DNA of 64,000 nt from Aradus depressus (GCA_963662175.1 OY759222.1:12844222-12908221), one strand, 5' to 3'. Counted from the stretch's first letter, positions 21,431-34,075 are shown. Notes: a model not told the origin generated them from the sequence alone. Translations and numbers: made by a program.

Positions 21431-21832
21431 TAACCCTCTGTTACTACCGTGGGGTCTGTTTGGACCCCACCCATTTTAGACGAGTTTTCGCAGCACTGGA
21501 ACCCAAAATAAACCACAATTTCATTACAACACATTTTTATTGCCACAACATACATTTTAAGCTTTTCAAAAATAATTTCAGCTTCTCCTAAAGCCCCAGG
21601 TAAATGGATGATCCAGTGCTTAGTTGGTACTCGGGAACTCCTGTTAGGCAGCAGAGGAGTATCTTCAAAAATTGTTTCTTCATCTTTACCCAGAATGAAA
21701 TTTTGGTCGCCGTCATCAAGATCTAATTCAGGTTGAGGTACATAATCTTCAGGCAAAATTTCAAACTCGTCGCCTCCTTTGTCGTCATCACCTTCATTGC
21801 ATTCTTCAATCGGTTAATTGGAAAGGGGTTAA
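21431..21832 (-). mobile_element. Internally deleted piggyBac-like element with N-terminal transposase remnant
   Basis: The left end is TTAACCCTCTGTTACTACCG followed by the palindromic GTGGGGTCTGTTTGGACCCCAC. The minus strand encodes an acidic segment (PQPELDLDDGDQNF) and then RSSRVPTKHWIIHLPGA. An acidic N terminus before the body is typical of piggyBac transposases. The catalytic DDD domain is missing; the frame runs straight into the terminus. At the right GGGGTTAA (21825-21832) may be the other end. Confidence 0.65.
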
Positions 21833-22009
21833 AGTCGACTTGCAAGATTTGTTGCAGACAGACAAGAAAGCAAGCTAAATAAAAGCTTGCAAAATTGATT
21901 TCAAGAATTCATTTTAAGACAGATTCCTGAATGTATCTCGCAAACTTGACGACCTTTGAAAAAATGTGTATCATATGAATTGTGCTTTTTAATATTCTCT
22001 ACAACTTTT

Positions 22010-22320
22010 ATTCGAAGAGATTTTCGATTAAGTCATAAATACAAGCGGTATCATGTCAACTGTACTTAGGCCACGAAGTAAAGTGATATAAAATTTCGAT
22101 TGATTTCGACCAAAATCTAATCAGATCTAAGTTAACACATTTGACATGTTTATCTCAAATTTCAAGTTCATTGCTACAATTTTTTTTGAGTTAGAGCACT
22201 CAAAAAGTTTCAATCAGACAGACATTCGCGAAAACATCAGGGGACCTTGAATCGTAAAATGCAATTTTTGTAATATTACAATACTTCATTTTACTCAAGG
22301 TATAAAAAATTAAAAATATT
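22010..22320 (+). repeat. Interspersed repeat family G
   Basis: Non-coding repeat with the landmarks GACCAAAATCTAATCAGATC, GAGTTAGAGCACTCAAAAAG and ATTACAATACTTCATTTTAC. Other copies: 29300-29560, 36890-37140 and 55240-55625 (plus), 50395-50640 (minus). Confidence 0.65.
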
Positions 22321-22699
22321 TTTCGTCTTATCGAAGTTCTTGAATTTCAAATTTTTGAGCCATAAAGACATGATGTGGATGAAAAACCGGATTTAAAAGA
22401 AGATTCTGTTTGTCCTGTATTGAATGTTCTACTGACATTTAATAACTTGTTCACTTCAATATTATAATGAGGTATTAATATGAAATTGTCTCCTTTTTTC
22501 TACTTTCTTATATTTATAGTATATATATTTTTTTGTTGATGGAGGCTATTTCATTTCGTTTTTTTTTTTTTTTTTCAGTGAAGGAAGTTTTTAATGAGTT
22601 AGGTTTGACTAATTTGTAAATGAAAATGGAAGGGTGTTTGAAATTTTTAGATGGATTTAATGATGGCCGCCGAAATGTTTTCGAGGGAGGGAGTGCAGT

Positions 22700-23220
22700 T
22701 GCATCCATGTCCGGCGAATGACCTCAACCAACATCTGTCCCGACAGTTGGACTGCTTTTAAACCTGACAGAGAAAGGAGTTCTGGTTTTGGTCACTTTTT
22801 TTAAAACAGTCAGCCTCCTTTGGGATTCGTCCGAACCAAAGAAAAAAAAAAAAAAAAGGCAAAAAGAAGGTACAAAGAGTCACCAAGGATACATCCTTGG
22901 TTTCTACCTTAAACAATAGAAACCAGTATTAGACTTAAATGCATATATGACTATAAATTATATTTTTTTATGTATTCAAGGACTAAACTGTGACAACAAA
23001 TGCATTCTTATAATGTAATAAGAACCATTTAGTTTTATTACTTTTTGTTGCGTTTCCTACGTAAAAAGTACATTTTTGAGGTGGGTGCAATTGAAAAAAT
23101 AATAAAAAAAATGTCGAGGCCACATAAAATATTATTAGCTTTAACAAATAATTGTCTTTTAAATTATAATGAGATTATCAGAAATCAAAAACTAAAGTAA
23201 AGAATTTTTTTTGCGTTATT
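22700..23220. other. No gene recognised; A-run at 22840
   Basis: A 15-base A run at about 22842 follows a moderately GC-rich stretch and may be the tail of an unidentified retro-insertion. The rest is AT-rich. Confidence 0.35.
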
Positions 23221-23224
23221 TACT

Positions 23225-23520
23225 TCCCCAGGCGCTATGGTCCTAGGACTTGATTCTTCTCAGCCTGGAGTCTCTATCTTCTGTTCTCCCGGGTGTCACT
23301 TCAGTATGCTCCTTGGTACTGTGGTTCCATCCTCAGTAGCAGTCGCCCTGGCTTCACGAAGGCCCCCAGGTCTGGCCTCTTGTACATTGGACCATATCGT
23401 ACATCGAGTATGAAGACCTCTATACTTTCCTCTTCCATGTATTGAGCAAGACCTTGTCCATGCTCGTCAGGACTCAGGTTTCACTTGCATATGTGACGAC
23501 CGGTATCAGGACTATCCTAT
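23225..23520 (-). mobile_element. RTE-like LINE relic, C-terminal reverse transcriptase
   Basis: The minus strand reads RIYRIVLIPVVTYASET, then a stop where W is usual, then VLTSMDKVLLNTWKRK and more stops. The order 'L-I-P-V-x-T-Y-x-S-E-T-W-x-L-T ... L-x-x-W-E-R-K' is the C-terminal signature of RTE-type endonuclease-reverse-transcriptase LINEs. It is GC-richer than its surroundings and clearly dead. Confidence 0.7.
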
Positions 23521-24429
23521 ATATCCGGATTCGTAATCAGCGGTCGATAAATAAATGTACATATATAGAATAATTTGTAAAGAAGAAGAATATTGAACAT
23601 TTATTTAACTAAATAGAAACTAAATAATTTATAATACACTTATGAACATATAACAACATAATATTAATTATAGTTCATTATATTTATAATTATTTTAGAA
23701 TTGAGCAATTGAAAAATATGGTCGAATTTCTAAAATGTTCGAGACTTATAAAGTCCTAGAAATAAATGATGCCAAAATTCGGAAAAGATCAACATTTTTG
23801 TTCCATTTTAATGATCAGGGCCAAAAAAAAAAGGAGTGAAACAGGAAAACTGAATAACCTAAATACAAAAACAAACAAAAAACAAACAATAAAAAACAGT
23901 ATAAAAAAACACTCATCGCCATAGTTGTTTGCAACCGTTAGTTCGACCTCTAAATAATTAAAGGTCATTTGAAAAAGGACCAAACCTTTTTTTTAAATTT
24001 ATTTATCAAAGACCTTGATATTTTCGAGATACAGAAGGTTGCTCTATTTATTTAAAATATATACTTTTTTTTTTTATTTTAGGAGGGTTATTGTATAACT
24101 AGCAGGTTACTCGACTTCGTCCGATTAGTAATTAAGGAGATAACTAACAATATGTTTTATGAGAAATTTTATATGACCATATGGCCTAGGTTTAAATCGG
24201 GCTTATAAGGATACTACATGTGTTTTTTTATGAGAATCCGATCTGATCTGTTAAAGAGCTAGCACTCAATTTATGTGTTGGTCGTAGGGTCTGTAGACCG
24301 TGTTAGTTCTATGAGGTTTTTATTGTTTAATTATATTGAATTAATCACCATTACGTTTACAATATTAAGATTAACATTATCAGAATTACATATTAATCAG
24401 CTGAATAATACTGACATATATAGAGGAAC

Positions 24430-24737
24430 CTTCTGAGCTCAAGGTTGTGGGTTCGTAGCCCGACCGAGGCCCCCCCTATTTTATCTGGGAGGTAAAATAA
24501 ACTTAAGCACGCCGTCCTTCGGATGGGACGTTAAGCGATGCTTCCAAGCCTATACGATGTCAAGTACTCGTTAAAGACCCCTGCCCTAGGTGAATAAAAA
24601 TTTAGGGTAGGCAAAATTTAGGACTCCCACAGTAGAGTCGGGCTCATGTCCACCTGAGTGACGATAGAGCGCTCTGGTAGTAGGCGATATGACCTCGTAG
24701 TTAAAGCCCGGGCATGAGTCATAAAACCTAACTTAAC
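24430..24737 (+). mobile_element. SINE-A, 5'-truncated, target duplication TATAGAGGAACCTT
   Basis: The copy begins inside the tRNA-like head (CTGAGCTCAAGG) and ends ATAAAACCTAACTTAACC. The 14-bp direct repeat is at 24419-24432 and 24739-24752, so this is a genuine 5'-truncated insertion by target-primed reverse transcription. Confidence 0.92.
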
Positions 24738-24752
24738 CTATAGAGGAACCTT

Positions 24753-25360
24753 TGCACAGGGTTATAAGAATAATAAAATAAAATAAACAATACATTAATT
24801 TTGTTAAATCATACAAAGCTTTAAGTGAGAACAAAGTACAAAATATGTCAATGAATGTAATATGAATTTAAATAGGGAAATAAACGAAAGTAATAATATT
24901 GATTAAGAGAGAAAAAAAAAATAAAAAAATAATATTAAGAGTAATATTAAAAATTTTAAAAAATGTATAAATGAAATGAGTAAATACAAATTAATAATAC
25001 AACGAGGAGTGAATATGGAGTGGGAATGAAGGTGATGAATATAGATATATAATGTAAGTAGAATTACATTATTTATTAACAATGAATGCTCCAAGTTTCA
25101 AAGCGCTGATAAATTAATAGAAAATGTTTTAGATATTCTTATTATGGGCCAGGAGTAATGTATGAAAGTTGGATCGGTCTATACTGACACTGAGGCAGGA
25201 AGTGGCTTCTAATGGGGGAGTATATCGGACAGGATATTAACAGGTCGTTTTTATTGCAGATTGTACAAAGTTCTTGGGGATTAAGAGTGTATACATTATT
25301 TTTGTTACTGATTTTAAGATAGTACTTGCCAGATAGACGGAGTTGCGTGAAACTCTAGTA
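24753..25360. other. No gene recognised
   Basis: AT-rich; 25080-25340 matches the unclassified repeat at 10080-10270. Confidence 0.35.
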
Positions 25361-25480
25361 ACTTCCGATGTAATTGATGTATCTACACGAAATTTAAGTT
25401 AATTGATGCGAAAAGTTAATTGATGAATTCGTTGAGGGGAAGTAGATGCAGGTGATTCACTGACGAATTTTTCAAATACA
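25361..25480 (+). repeat. Family F, 3' end only
   Basis: GTTAATTGATGAATTCGTTG then GGGGAAGTAGATGCAGGTGA and TTCACTGACGA. Confidence 0.6.
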
Positions 25481-26100
25481 TCTTGAAGAGGAGGAGAATC
25501 CATGCATATGAGCTGTGGTTCAAGTAATAGTGGTGTAATAGGAGAGTAATAGAGGTGTAATAGGAGAGTAATAGAGGTGTAATGGTCATGTAACAGAGTA
25601 GTAATTGTGTTCTTAGTTCCAGACGGACCGAGGACCAAACCAGTTACCAAAAGTGTGCAGGTCTTTGTGAGAACACTTATCTTAGTTGCTACCTGTTATT
25701 CGAATAATACTGATACGTGACTACTTCTAGACAGTTTCTTAGGTTGAAAACTCTTAAATGGAGCCCGTATAACGAGTACATGACTGTCTGCAGTGGCGTG
25801 CAGAGGTTAGAGCATTTAGGGATTACAAAGTTAGTTGAATTTGAGGGATATGCCCCCTCTATGCACCCCAACGGTGCTATATAATTGTATATAATATAAT
25901 ATAGTTAGTTAATTAGTTATTACTCAAACTCGGGCAGTGGGGATATATTACCGGAGCTGGAACAGGAAATGATGTCATCCAGGGGAAGTACGTGCCGTGC
26001 CGCAGGAGGAAGAGTGGAAACTTAGATGGGGAAGTATGACGCTGCGCATGGGGAATGGGGAGTGGAGGTGCGCAGTGGTTAAGGCTAGGTTTCTATGGTA
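25481..26100. other. Short tandem repeats, no gene
   Basis: 25530-25590 has three copies of TAATAGAGGTGTAATAGGAG (19-20-bp period). The rest shows no recognised feature. Confidence 0.45.
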
Positions 26101-26766
26101 CTCAGGACCATCACATAACGTCCCACTCAAAGGACGACGTGCTCAAGGTTTTTTTCATTAAAGAGGTAACGTATTCCTGAGCACGCCGTCCTTCGGAGGG
26201 GACGTTAAAATGCAGTTCCGAGCCTATTGATATAATACAGAGTACTGCTTGAAACAGTTTACCGGTTAGCTCAGAGATAGAGTGCTACTGAGCTCAAGAT
26301 AAAGTGGATTTGAAACCCGACCGAAGCCCTTAGGTATTTTATCTAGGAGGTCAGAAAACCTTGAGCACGCCGTCCTTCGGAGGTGACTTAATGTGCAGTT
26401 CCGAGCCTATGAATATAATACAATATAATACAGAATAGGTACTGCTTGAAACAGTTTACCGGGTAGCGTGTTACTGAGCTCAAGATCGTGAGTTTGAAAC
26501 CCGACCGAAGCCCTTAGGTATTTTATCTAGGTCAGAAAACCTTGAGCACGCCGTCCTTTGGATGGGATATTAAGCGAACTGAGACTGTACAATGCCATGT
26601 ACTTGTTAAAGATCCCTATTCTAGGTGAATAAACCTAAGTAGGCAAAATTTAGTACTCCCACAGTAGTCGGGCTCATGTCTACAAGAGTGACGAAAGAGC
26701 GCTCTGGTAGTAGGCGATATGACCTCATAGTTAAAGCAAAGGCATGAGTCAAAATAACTAACATTA
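26100..26766 (+). mobile_element. SINE-A amplified in tandem, three units of about 183 bp
   Basis: The central landmark GCACGCCGTCC occurs at 26181, 26365 and 26546. The first two units carry an unusual insert, GATATAATACAGAGTACTGC and AAACAGTTTACCGG, between centre and next head; the third continues into a complete 3' half ending AAAATAACTAAC. A reversed fragment (26105-26150) precedes them. Confidence 0.85.
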
Positions 26767-27850
26767 TCGGTTCTTATCATTGATATTTATGGGTACAATC
26801 CCAAAAAGATGTACACTCTTTTTATAACACATATCGACATTTTACCGTAGTTATGTTTCTTAAAATAACATAAAAAGTTCATAAAATTTAACCATAATAT
26901 TTCCATAAAGTTAGAATATTATAACAAGCAAATAAATATTGATCCTTAAATTCAACAGAAATTCTTTAATTAAAAACAAAAAATAAAATAAAACTGAAAA
27001 TTTATTTCTCTCTTGGGTAGTGTCGTGTGGGTTAGCAGACATAACAAAATTGGATTCTGGAGTTGGGAGAATTCTGCCAAGGTAATTGGTTATTTAAGAT
27101 TCTATCTTAACCAGACAGACACCACTAGCTAGACTGGTGAATATATGTATTTGAATTTCAGCCAAAAAATGTGTCCACAATTTATGTATGTCTATTTCAA
27201 CATTTATTTTTATTTATATTTTCTCTGAAAATAATGGTCGGCAATTTAGAAGTCTACAATCAGATCTTATCCATAAATGTGCATACTAGGGATATTTCTT
27301 GTGGGCTACAAGTTGAGGTTTTTTTTTTGTTCGGTTGTTCTCCGTTAATTTTCTGAATTCCGTCAATCTGGAAACATGTTAAATACATGTGAAGGGACTT
27401 AAGTGTCTTAAAGGGCTTAAGCCCTGATTATTTGAATTTCTTTAATAACGACTGTTAATAATCTGGTGGTCTAAAGTGACATAGAGAGGTTAAGCATCAT
27501 CTTATTAATAAGATGTTGATTAGCGACTGTAGATTCTGTAGATTCTAAGATACAGTAGATACTGTAGATACAGTAGATCAGATACAGTAGATACTGTAGT
27601 TTCTAAGTGTAGATTCTCCATGTCTTCTCCCCAACCCTGCTTATTCATAGTAAGTAATTTTAATGTTTACTCTTTATTACGTTCCACCTATTTGTCTATT
27701 TCCATTATTAATGTTTATGTTTAGTAATGTAATCATATTTAATTTTAATGTTTATTAATTATTCATAGTAAGTCAGTTTCAATTTTTAACTTGTTATAGT
27801 GTATTTTTAACGTTGAGTAATGTTTATCAAAAAAAATAATTTTTTAATAA
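26767..27850. other. AT-rich sequence, no gene
   Basis: 27525-27605 contains repeated GATACAGTAGATACTGTAG motifs, a short palindrome-rich microsatellite. Confidence 0.4.
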
Positions 27851-28284
27851 AAACCTAGGATTACCCGGGTAAACCTAGTAGTACCCGCTGCCGCTTGGTT
27901 AAAGTCCGAAATATAATTGAAATAGTTCACGTTTCGGGCTTTACCCGGGAAAAGTATATGTTAAAGCTAGAACCTGTACTACATCAAATATAGGAACGAC
28001 GGGAGGGGCAGATATATCGTCCCGCCGGCGGAACGCCGGCAAGTACGCCCCCAAATTTTGTAATATTTCGATTTATGTTTGTTCTAAGAATTTATGTACC
28101 CAGATGAATGATTATCGCTGTTAGACAGCTTACAACAATGGAATCGAGCTAATTAATAAGTACCTAATCTTTATAGTGGGACATACGTCCACTAATGGCC
28201 TTGTCATTATTAGTATACCTACCCAACTTTAACCAAGCGGCAGCGGGTACTACGCAGTTTACCCGGATAATCCTAGGTTTAACC
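27851..28284. mobile_element. MITE with about 55-bp terminal inverted repeats
   Basis: The left end AAACCTAGGATTACCCGGGT continues to CCCGCTGCCGCTTGGTTAAAG at 27905; the right end (28228-28284) is its near-perfect complement. The interior is unusually GC-rich in part (CCCGCCGGCGGAACGCCGGC at about 28021) and non-coding. No clear target duplication was found, so the superfamily is open. Confidence 0.82.
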
Positions 28285-28940
28285 GTTAATCTAACTTTAC
28301 CCGTAACATATACATATTATAATTTTGTATATATGTAGACCATTATTTTGTTATCATGAATATACTTTTCTTATACTTTATTTTTTTTATTTTATTTTTA
28401 TATAGGTATATATAAACTTTTTTTTTTTCATTTGTATCATCTTTACTTATAATCATATTACCGATTGTAAATATTCAAATAAAGAATTTAATAAATTTAA
28501 TAATATCCAATGTTTTAAAGGGGTGTAAAGGTCTTTAATCACGATTGTTAACAACCATATGGCCTTAAGTGTCTTAAAGGGATCATGTCATGTTTTTATT
28601 AACCATTGTTAATTATCAGGCAGCCTAAAAGAAGTTATGTGTCTTAAAAAGGCTAAATATTTTTAATTGCCTTTTTTGCCTTAAAGGGCTTTTGAGACAC
28701 TTAAGCCTCTTGGTAGACTTTAGTGCCTTACAGATGCTTAAGAGTCCTGAATAAATTTTAGTTAATAACCAGGTGATCTAATAATATATAAAAAACAAAT
28801 TTACAAAAAAAAATAACATATATAAATATAAAATATATATATAACCTAATCCCCCCAAAAAATAACATATACTTATATATATATTTGTTATTATTATTTT
28901 TTGGAAATTTCGTTTCTCTCTCTATATTTTGCTCTTTGTG

Positions 28941-28982
28941 ATCTTGAGAAAGGGGTCCGTGATTGCACCAAAATATCGTTCT
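28941..28982 (+). ncRNA. Degenerate hammerhead-like motif with U3/A8 core
   Basis: TTGAGAA at 28944-28950, an extra A, an imperfect stem II (GGGG...CACC), AAAA where GAAA is usual, stem III ATAT, then C. Stem I is partly paired. Probably inactive. Confidence 0.35.
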
Positions 28983-29299
28983 GAAAGAAGATTTATCTAT
29001 ATAAATATAACATTATTATAATTAAAAATATAAATAGTACATACTGTATTAAGAATTAAATTGTTAAAAAGATTGTAAAATAATAATAATAATAAATTGT
29101 AAAATAATATAAATTTTTTATATTTTTGTATTTTCTAATATTTATTTTAAAAAAAAATTATTATTATTCATCTCATATGTGTTTGTATTCTAAGATTTAA
29201 TATGAATTGATGTATATAATTTATAATATATATATTTTTTGATATACAAAATTGTATGATATATCCAATTACATTGTTATGGTTTAAGAAAATAAATAA

Positions 29300-29560
29300 T
29301 ATTATTATTATTATTTCGGTCAAAATCTAAGCCAATCAAAGTTAGCAAATGTGACTTCTTTTCAAAATTCAATGCTACAATAGTTTCTAAGTTAGAGCAC
29401 AACATCGATAGAATTGTATTCAAAGGACCCTTGAAATGTAAAATTCCGTTATAAAATTCAATCATAAATTTTTGCACGATTACAATACTTACCATAAGTA
29501 CAAGAAAGTTCCAGAATTCTTTATGAAAAATATGTGGTCCCATTTAAAATAAGAAAGTTG
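29300..29560 (+). repeat. Family G copy
   Basis: GGTCAAAATCTAAGCCAATC and AAGTTAGAGCACAACATCGA match 22090-22200. Confidence 0.6.
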
Positions 29561-29707
29561 AATTTGAAAGCTATAATACCATGTGGAAGAAAACCCAATA
29601 GAATGCAAAATTTTAATTCTTTGTAAAAAAAAAATAAGGTGGGTTATTTGGATTTTTGTTATAGTTATTGTTTTCTTGGTCTAAATGTGTACATGTTTGT
29701 GGAAAAA

Positions 29708-30085
29708 AAAACTGTTGGTGAATCACCGGCATATGTACTTCCCCAACGCGAATAAATATAATAATTAGACGACAACTAATAATTTTTAGCCGAATCGAGC
29801 AGAAGGGGTGAGGCTCAACCCAAAAACTCTTATAACTGCCGATGTACCTAATTAATGTATCGAAACGAAATTTTATATGTGTATCCAGAACCCTATGTAG
29901 ACGACATATAATAATTTTCAGCCAAATCGGGCAAAGAGAGAGAGGGTATTAGGGGAGAGGCTCAACCCAAAAACTCTAATAACTGCCGATGTTATAAATG
30001 TATCGATGTTTTTTTCATCAAATCAGTGAATTCACTGTAGAGGGAGAGCGATAACTAATTGCATAATGGCCGATGATTCATCATT
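29708..30085 (+). repeat. Family F copy with inverted termini at both ends
   Basis: The 5' end GGTGAATCACCGGCATATGT followed by ACTTCCCC is the complement of the family's usual 3' end; the 3' end (GCATAATGGCCGATGATTCA) is a decayed version. This copy shows that family F has terminal inverted repeats of about 40 bp, so it is probably a DNA-transposon-derived element. Confidence 0.65.
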
Positions 30086-30614
30086 AGAATTGTGCAGTCA
30101 GTTTTAGTGCCTCTCTCAGTTATACTTAAGCACATTGATACGTGCTGTGCATAATACTTTCTCATAGCAACAAACTGCAGTTTGGCTTGCAACTCCTCTC
30201 TCCCCCTTTACTGCACCAAATAACCGCATTCATTAAAATCCTGAACAGTCAACTCCTGTCTAAAAATTCAATAGAACTCACCCCCTCCCCCCAAACAAAA
30301 CTCATCCCTTTTTAATTATGTTTTCTGTGTATGTTTTGTTTCAAACTCCCAGGCTTTCATTTTCACAAAATTAAATTTTTCCATTAACGTTAATAATTCT
30401 TTGAAAAGAGAGAAATTTCACTTTAAAATTATCATAATAAAATAAATACATCCCCCCCAACCCTCCAACAACCCCTCATCTGCCACAGAGGCATATATAT
30501 ATTTGAATAAACTTCAAATTGGAATTTTACAATTAAACAATTCGTGGAATTTTTTTGGTTTATGTTAAAAATTTAGGAGGGTTTTCAGAAGTTTTAATTA
30601 AAATCATCTCTATG

Positions 30615-30835
30615 GTCACGTGTCAGTAGCTCAAAGGTAGCTGACCTCAAAATTGGCGATGTCAGGTACTTGTTAAAGACCCCTCCCTAGGTGAATAAAT
30701 CTGGGTAGGAAAAATTTCGGATTTACAAAGTAGAGACGGGCTCATGCTACCATTGAGAGAGAGATCGCTCTGGTAGTAGGCGATATGACCTCGTAGTTAA
30801 AACCTCGGCATGAGTCATAATAACTAACTAACCTG
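30615..30835 (+). mobile_element. SINE-A copy, head largely lost
   Basis: GGCGATGTCAGGTACTTGTT to GGCATGAGTCATAATAACTA, with a short degenerate head fragment at 30622. Confidence 0.85.
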
Positions 30836-30924
30836 TTAGGAACACTTTGTCATATGGTTTCTAAAATAAATAAAAACAAACAGTTTGTTTGAATTTTATA
30901 TTGTCTAATTCAACAAATATAATA

Positions 30925-31225
30925 GGTTAGGTTAGGTTTTATGACTCATGCCCGGGCTTTAATTACAAGGTCATATAGCCTACTACCAGAACGCTCTTTC
31001 ATCACTCTGGTGGACATGAGCTCGGCTCTACTGTGGGAGTCTTTAACGAGTACCTGACATCGCACAGGCTCGGAACCATCGCTTAACGTTCCATCCGAAG
31101 GACGGCGTGCTTAAGTTCATTTTACCTCCCAGATAAAATAAACTAAGAGCCTCGGTCGGGTTTCGAACCCACGATCTTGAGCTCAGAAGACAAGCACGCA
31201 TACCACTGAGCTACCGGCGCCCTCT
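30925..31225 (-). mobile_element. SINE-A, near full length, target duplication ACAAATATAATA
   Basis: Reversed copy starting with the telomere-like GGTTAGGTTAGG tail and ending with an intact head. The 12-bp duplication is at 30913-30924 and 31226-31237. About 50 bp are deleted after GTGGGAGTC. Confidence 0.94.
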
Positions 31226-31684
31226 ACAAATATAATATAATATATTATATATTATAGTGAAGAGGTTTTTCAGATGTTAATTAACAAAAATTATCAGTCA
31301 GATAAATTTTTTCAAAAAAGATACATTATTTACCTTAGATTGTGTAAATTTCAATAAGTTGTTTTAAAAAATAAATTAATTTTTTTTAGCTAATTTAAAA
31401 ATTTTATTAAAAATAGCAATTAGCAAATTTTTACAAGTCTGGCGGGGGTAACATGTTTTTACATGTTTTCCAAGCATTTTCACCTTTCAAATTTGAGGTG
31501 TTCGATGGGGTACCTTTTTGTGTACATAGAACAAGCTAGATAGTACATTATAGAACTAGCTCGATTTAGTGGAGTATTTCGTACCTATCATGGTGAACAG
31601 TGACGGATTTACAGTTTTGGCGAACCTGAGGGCTTTTCGATTAAAATAAAAAATGTTAAATTAATTTGTTTTACTGAAACATTG

Positions 31685-31769
31685 GTGGGGAGGGCTTTTT
31701 TTTGAAGGACTTGGGTGCAGGGACTTGGCCTTATAAACATTTTAGCTCAAACTCCAAGTTATATATTAC

Positions 31770-31770
<1 letters not shown>
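31685..31770 (+). repeat. Fragment of repeat family H, broken by (AT)n
   Basis: GGCCTTATAAACATTTTAGC and AAACTCCAAGTT match 32397-32420 and, reversed, 41925-41965. Confidence 0.55.
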
Positions 31771-31816
<46 letters not shown>

Positions 31817-31824
31817 GAATGAAA

Positions 31825-31893
<69 letters not shown>
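31771..31893. repeat. Two (AT)n arrays in an inverted frame
   Basis: About 20 and 32 AT dinucleotides separated by AGAATGAAATACT. The separator and the downstream AGTATTTCAT are inverted copies, so the second array sits at the centre of a potential hairpin. Confidence 0.9.
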
Positions 31894-31896
<3 letters not shown>

Positions 31897-32369
31897 TTTC
31901 ATATAAAATCTACCTTTGCGTTATCTCTAAAACATTTATTAGAATAGATTTTTGTTTAGGTCATAAATGTATTCAATTTTCGACCGAGTTCGGTCAGAAT
32001 AGAATTTCTTCCAATTGATTGATAATTAATATGTAAAGTTCATTGGAATAGTATAATTAATTAGGACATTAGCGTCTGAAGTCACCTGGACAAGAGCATC
32101 CAAATTGGTTAACCTTTTCACTGGGGTACTTTCACGAAAGCCAATGTTTTGGCAACAGATTGACGGACCGGTCTAGTGGAAAGCTACAATCTGAGCAACT
32201 ATTTGACAAAAAAAAGAAAAAGAAATTCTTTCACTTTTGTTCCAATAACTTTCTTCCTGTCATCACAAAAACTTTTTTTGTAGAATTAAACAATATAAAA
32301 AACATAAAATTAAAATTTTTTAAAAACCCCGACAAAATATGATCATTTTTTTTTTACTGAAACTTTTTT

Positions 32370-32648
32370 TTTTTGGTGGGGGGGAGGGGGGGGCTTGACC
32401 TTATAAACATTTGAGCTCAAACTCAGTCTCTAGCTCTGGCTCTGATGAAACCTGATTATCTTGGAGACGGCATACCCGATTTCCACCAAACATGGCTAAG
32501 AACCATCCCGCAAATACCAGCTTTTGAAACGTAAAAACCGCTTTGAAATCGGTTCAGCCGTCTTGGAGCTACGATGCCACAGACAGATACACACACAGAC
32601 AAAGGCTTCAAACTTATAACACCCTTCCTTTTGCTTCGGAGGTTAAAA
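32370..32648 (+). repeat. Repeat family H copy
   Basis: Contains GATTTCCACCAAACATGGCT, TCGGTTCAGCCGTCTTGGAG and CTTCAAACTTATAACACCC. The same block appears reversed at 41165-41965, where it is split by a hAT MITE. Confidence 0.7.
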
Positions 32649-32914
32649 ATTGTGGGTTCGAAACCCGGCCGAGGCCCTTAGTTTATTTTATCTGGGAGGT
32701 AAAATAAACTTAAGCATGCCGTCCTTCGGATGGGATGTTAAGTGATGGTCCGGAGTCTGTATGATGTCAGGTACTCGTTAAAGACCCCTGCCCTAGGTGA
32801 ATAAAGAATTAAGGGTAGGCAAATTTAGGACCAGAGTGACGAATGAGCGCTCTGGTAGTCGGCGATATGACCTCGTAGTTAAAACTCGGGCATGAGTCAT
32901 AGTAACTAACTCAT
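32649..32914 (+). mobile_element. SINE-A, 5'-truncated
   Basis: Begins at the B box (GTGGGTTCGAAACCCGGCC) and ends GGCATGAGTCATAGTAACTA. A small deletion removes the GACTCCCACAGTAGAG part. Confidence 0.9.
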
Positions 32915-33654
32915 ACTCACTATCTGTTTACTGATAATTTGAGCTGTGATTTGTATGCAATAAAAACAGCGAAATATGCACATATACATGCAAATATATT
33001 TGGCAAAATATGCAATTAAAAACTAATAATATGCGAAAGGCTGCAAGGAAAAAAGTACCTACAGAATAAAATAAACTACAGAAGTAAGAGAAATTTATTA
33101 ATTAAAAAATATTTAAGGAAAAAAAAATAAAGTGAAAAATATAGTGATACAAAAAATTATTTTAACAGAAAAAAACCTAATCGTCTAAAAAACTTAAAAT
33201 TACACACAATTACTTTTTTTAATTTTCAAACAAAAAGGATTGCCTGTCTTGCCGAAAAATTGATTTGTATCGGTTGAATGAGCGCTTCACATCAATTGAA
33301 GTAACTGGCGCATAATTGAAAACCCTAATATCCATTGGGCTCAATTCAACCCCTGACTCTTCGCTCACCACCTCCACTTCTTTTCACCCAAACGTTTAAA
33401 AACTGAACTGATCGACTTAGAGAAGAATAATAAATAAAGAGAGAAATGGGCATAAAAACAGTTCCGAGAATATATTATTAAAGTAAACAAACCGAATAAA
33501 AAGTTGGCAATATGAACACAATGAATTCAGGAGAATCTATTGAAGTTCCTGGAATGCACTCTTCTCAATAAAAGGACCGTACACGTGGCCAAATTTAGTG
33601 GGGAAAATTTGGAAAAAAGTGGGATTAATATTTATTAATCGTCAGTTTACAAAA
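32915..33654. other. No gene recognised
   Basis: AT-rich sequence without a recognised repeat or coding signal. Confidence 0.35.
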
Positions 33655-34075
33655 AAAAAGAAGTACTTGTATAGCAGAATAGTACATGTGTGTTTAAGTG
33701 GCGTGTTTCTGTTTATAAGAGGGTAAAGGATATTAAGTCGTGAATATGCTTGATGTTGTTTTCTGTTAATGTGTAATTTCCATGTGAGTCGTGTATCCAA
33801 AAGTACTCCAAAATAGCGCACACCCTGGTCCTTAGGATTCCAGAAAATTGGGAGGTCATCAATTTGCAGCTGGCTTTTTTCTTCTATGGAGAATCTGCGG
33901 AGAGCGAAGATTTTACCTTCGGTCTTCCCTACATTAAGTTTGAGTCTCCATTTTGAAAACCAGTGAGAAACTTCAGTCAGGGCTTCCTGGAGCAGTTCAA
34001 TGGCGACGGAGAGGACACTATGCTGACAGGCGATCATTGTATCATCGGCATAGGTGGCTTATAGGTCGCAGTGGG
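33655..34075 (-). mobile_element. Jockey-like LINE fragment with YADD active-site motif
   Basis: On the minus strand the frame reads ATYADDTMIACQHS, the Y-x-D-D catalytic motif of the reverse transcriptase, then WFSKWRLKLNVGKTEGKIFA, VRYFGVLLDTRLTW and YPLINRNTPLKHTC. The sequence stops abruptly at about 33655, so the 3' part is missing; upstream of the motif a deletion or frame change follows within 50 bp. It is closest to the copy at 61240-61804 (shared PLINRNTPL), a different subfamily from the copy at 16579. Confidence 0.88.

Noticed and set aside
27851..28060. GGGTAAAGCCCGAAACG near 27935 (minus strand) as another hammerhead
   Set aside because: It has a stem II-like hairpin and GAAA but no CUGANGA or UUGANAA before it, and it lies inside an unrelated MITE.
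31702..31947. 81-codon ORF with a long alternating I-Y run
   Set aside because: It is a translation of the (AT)n array.
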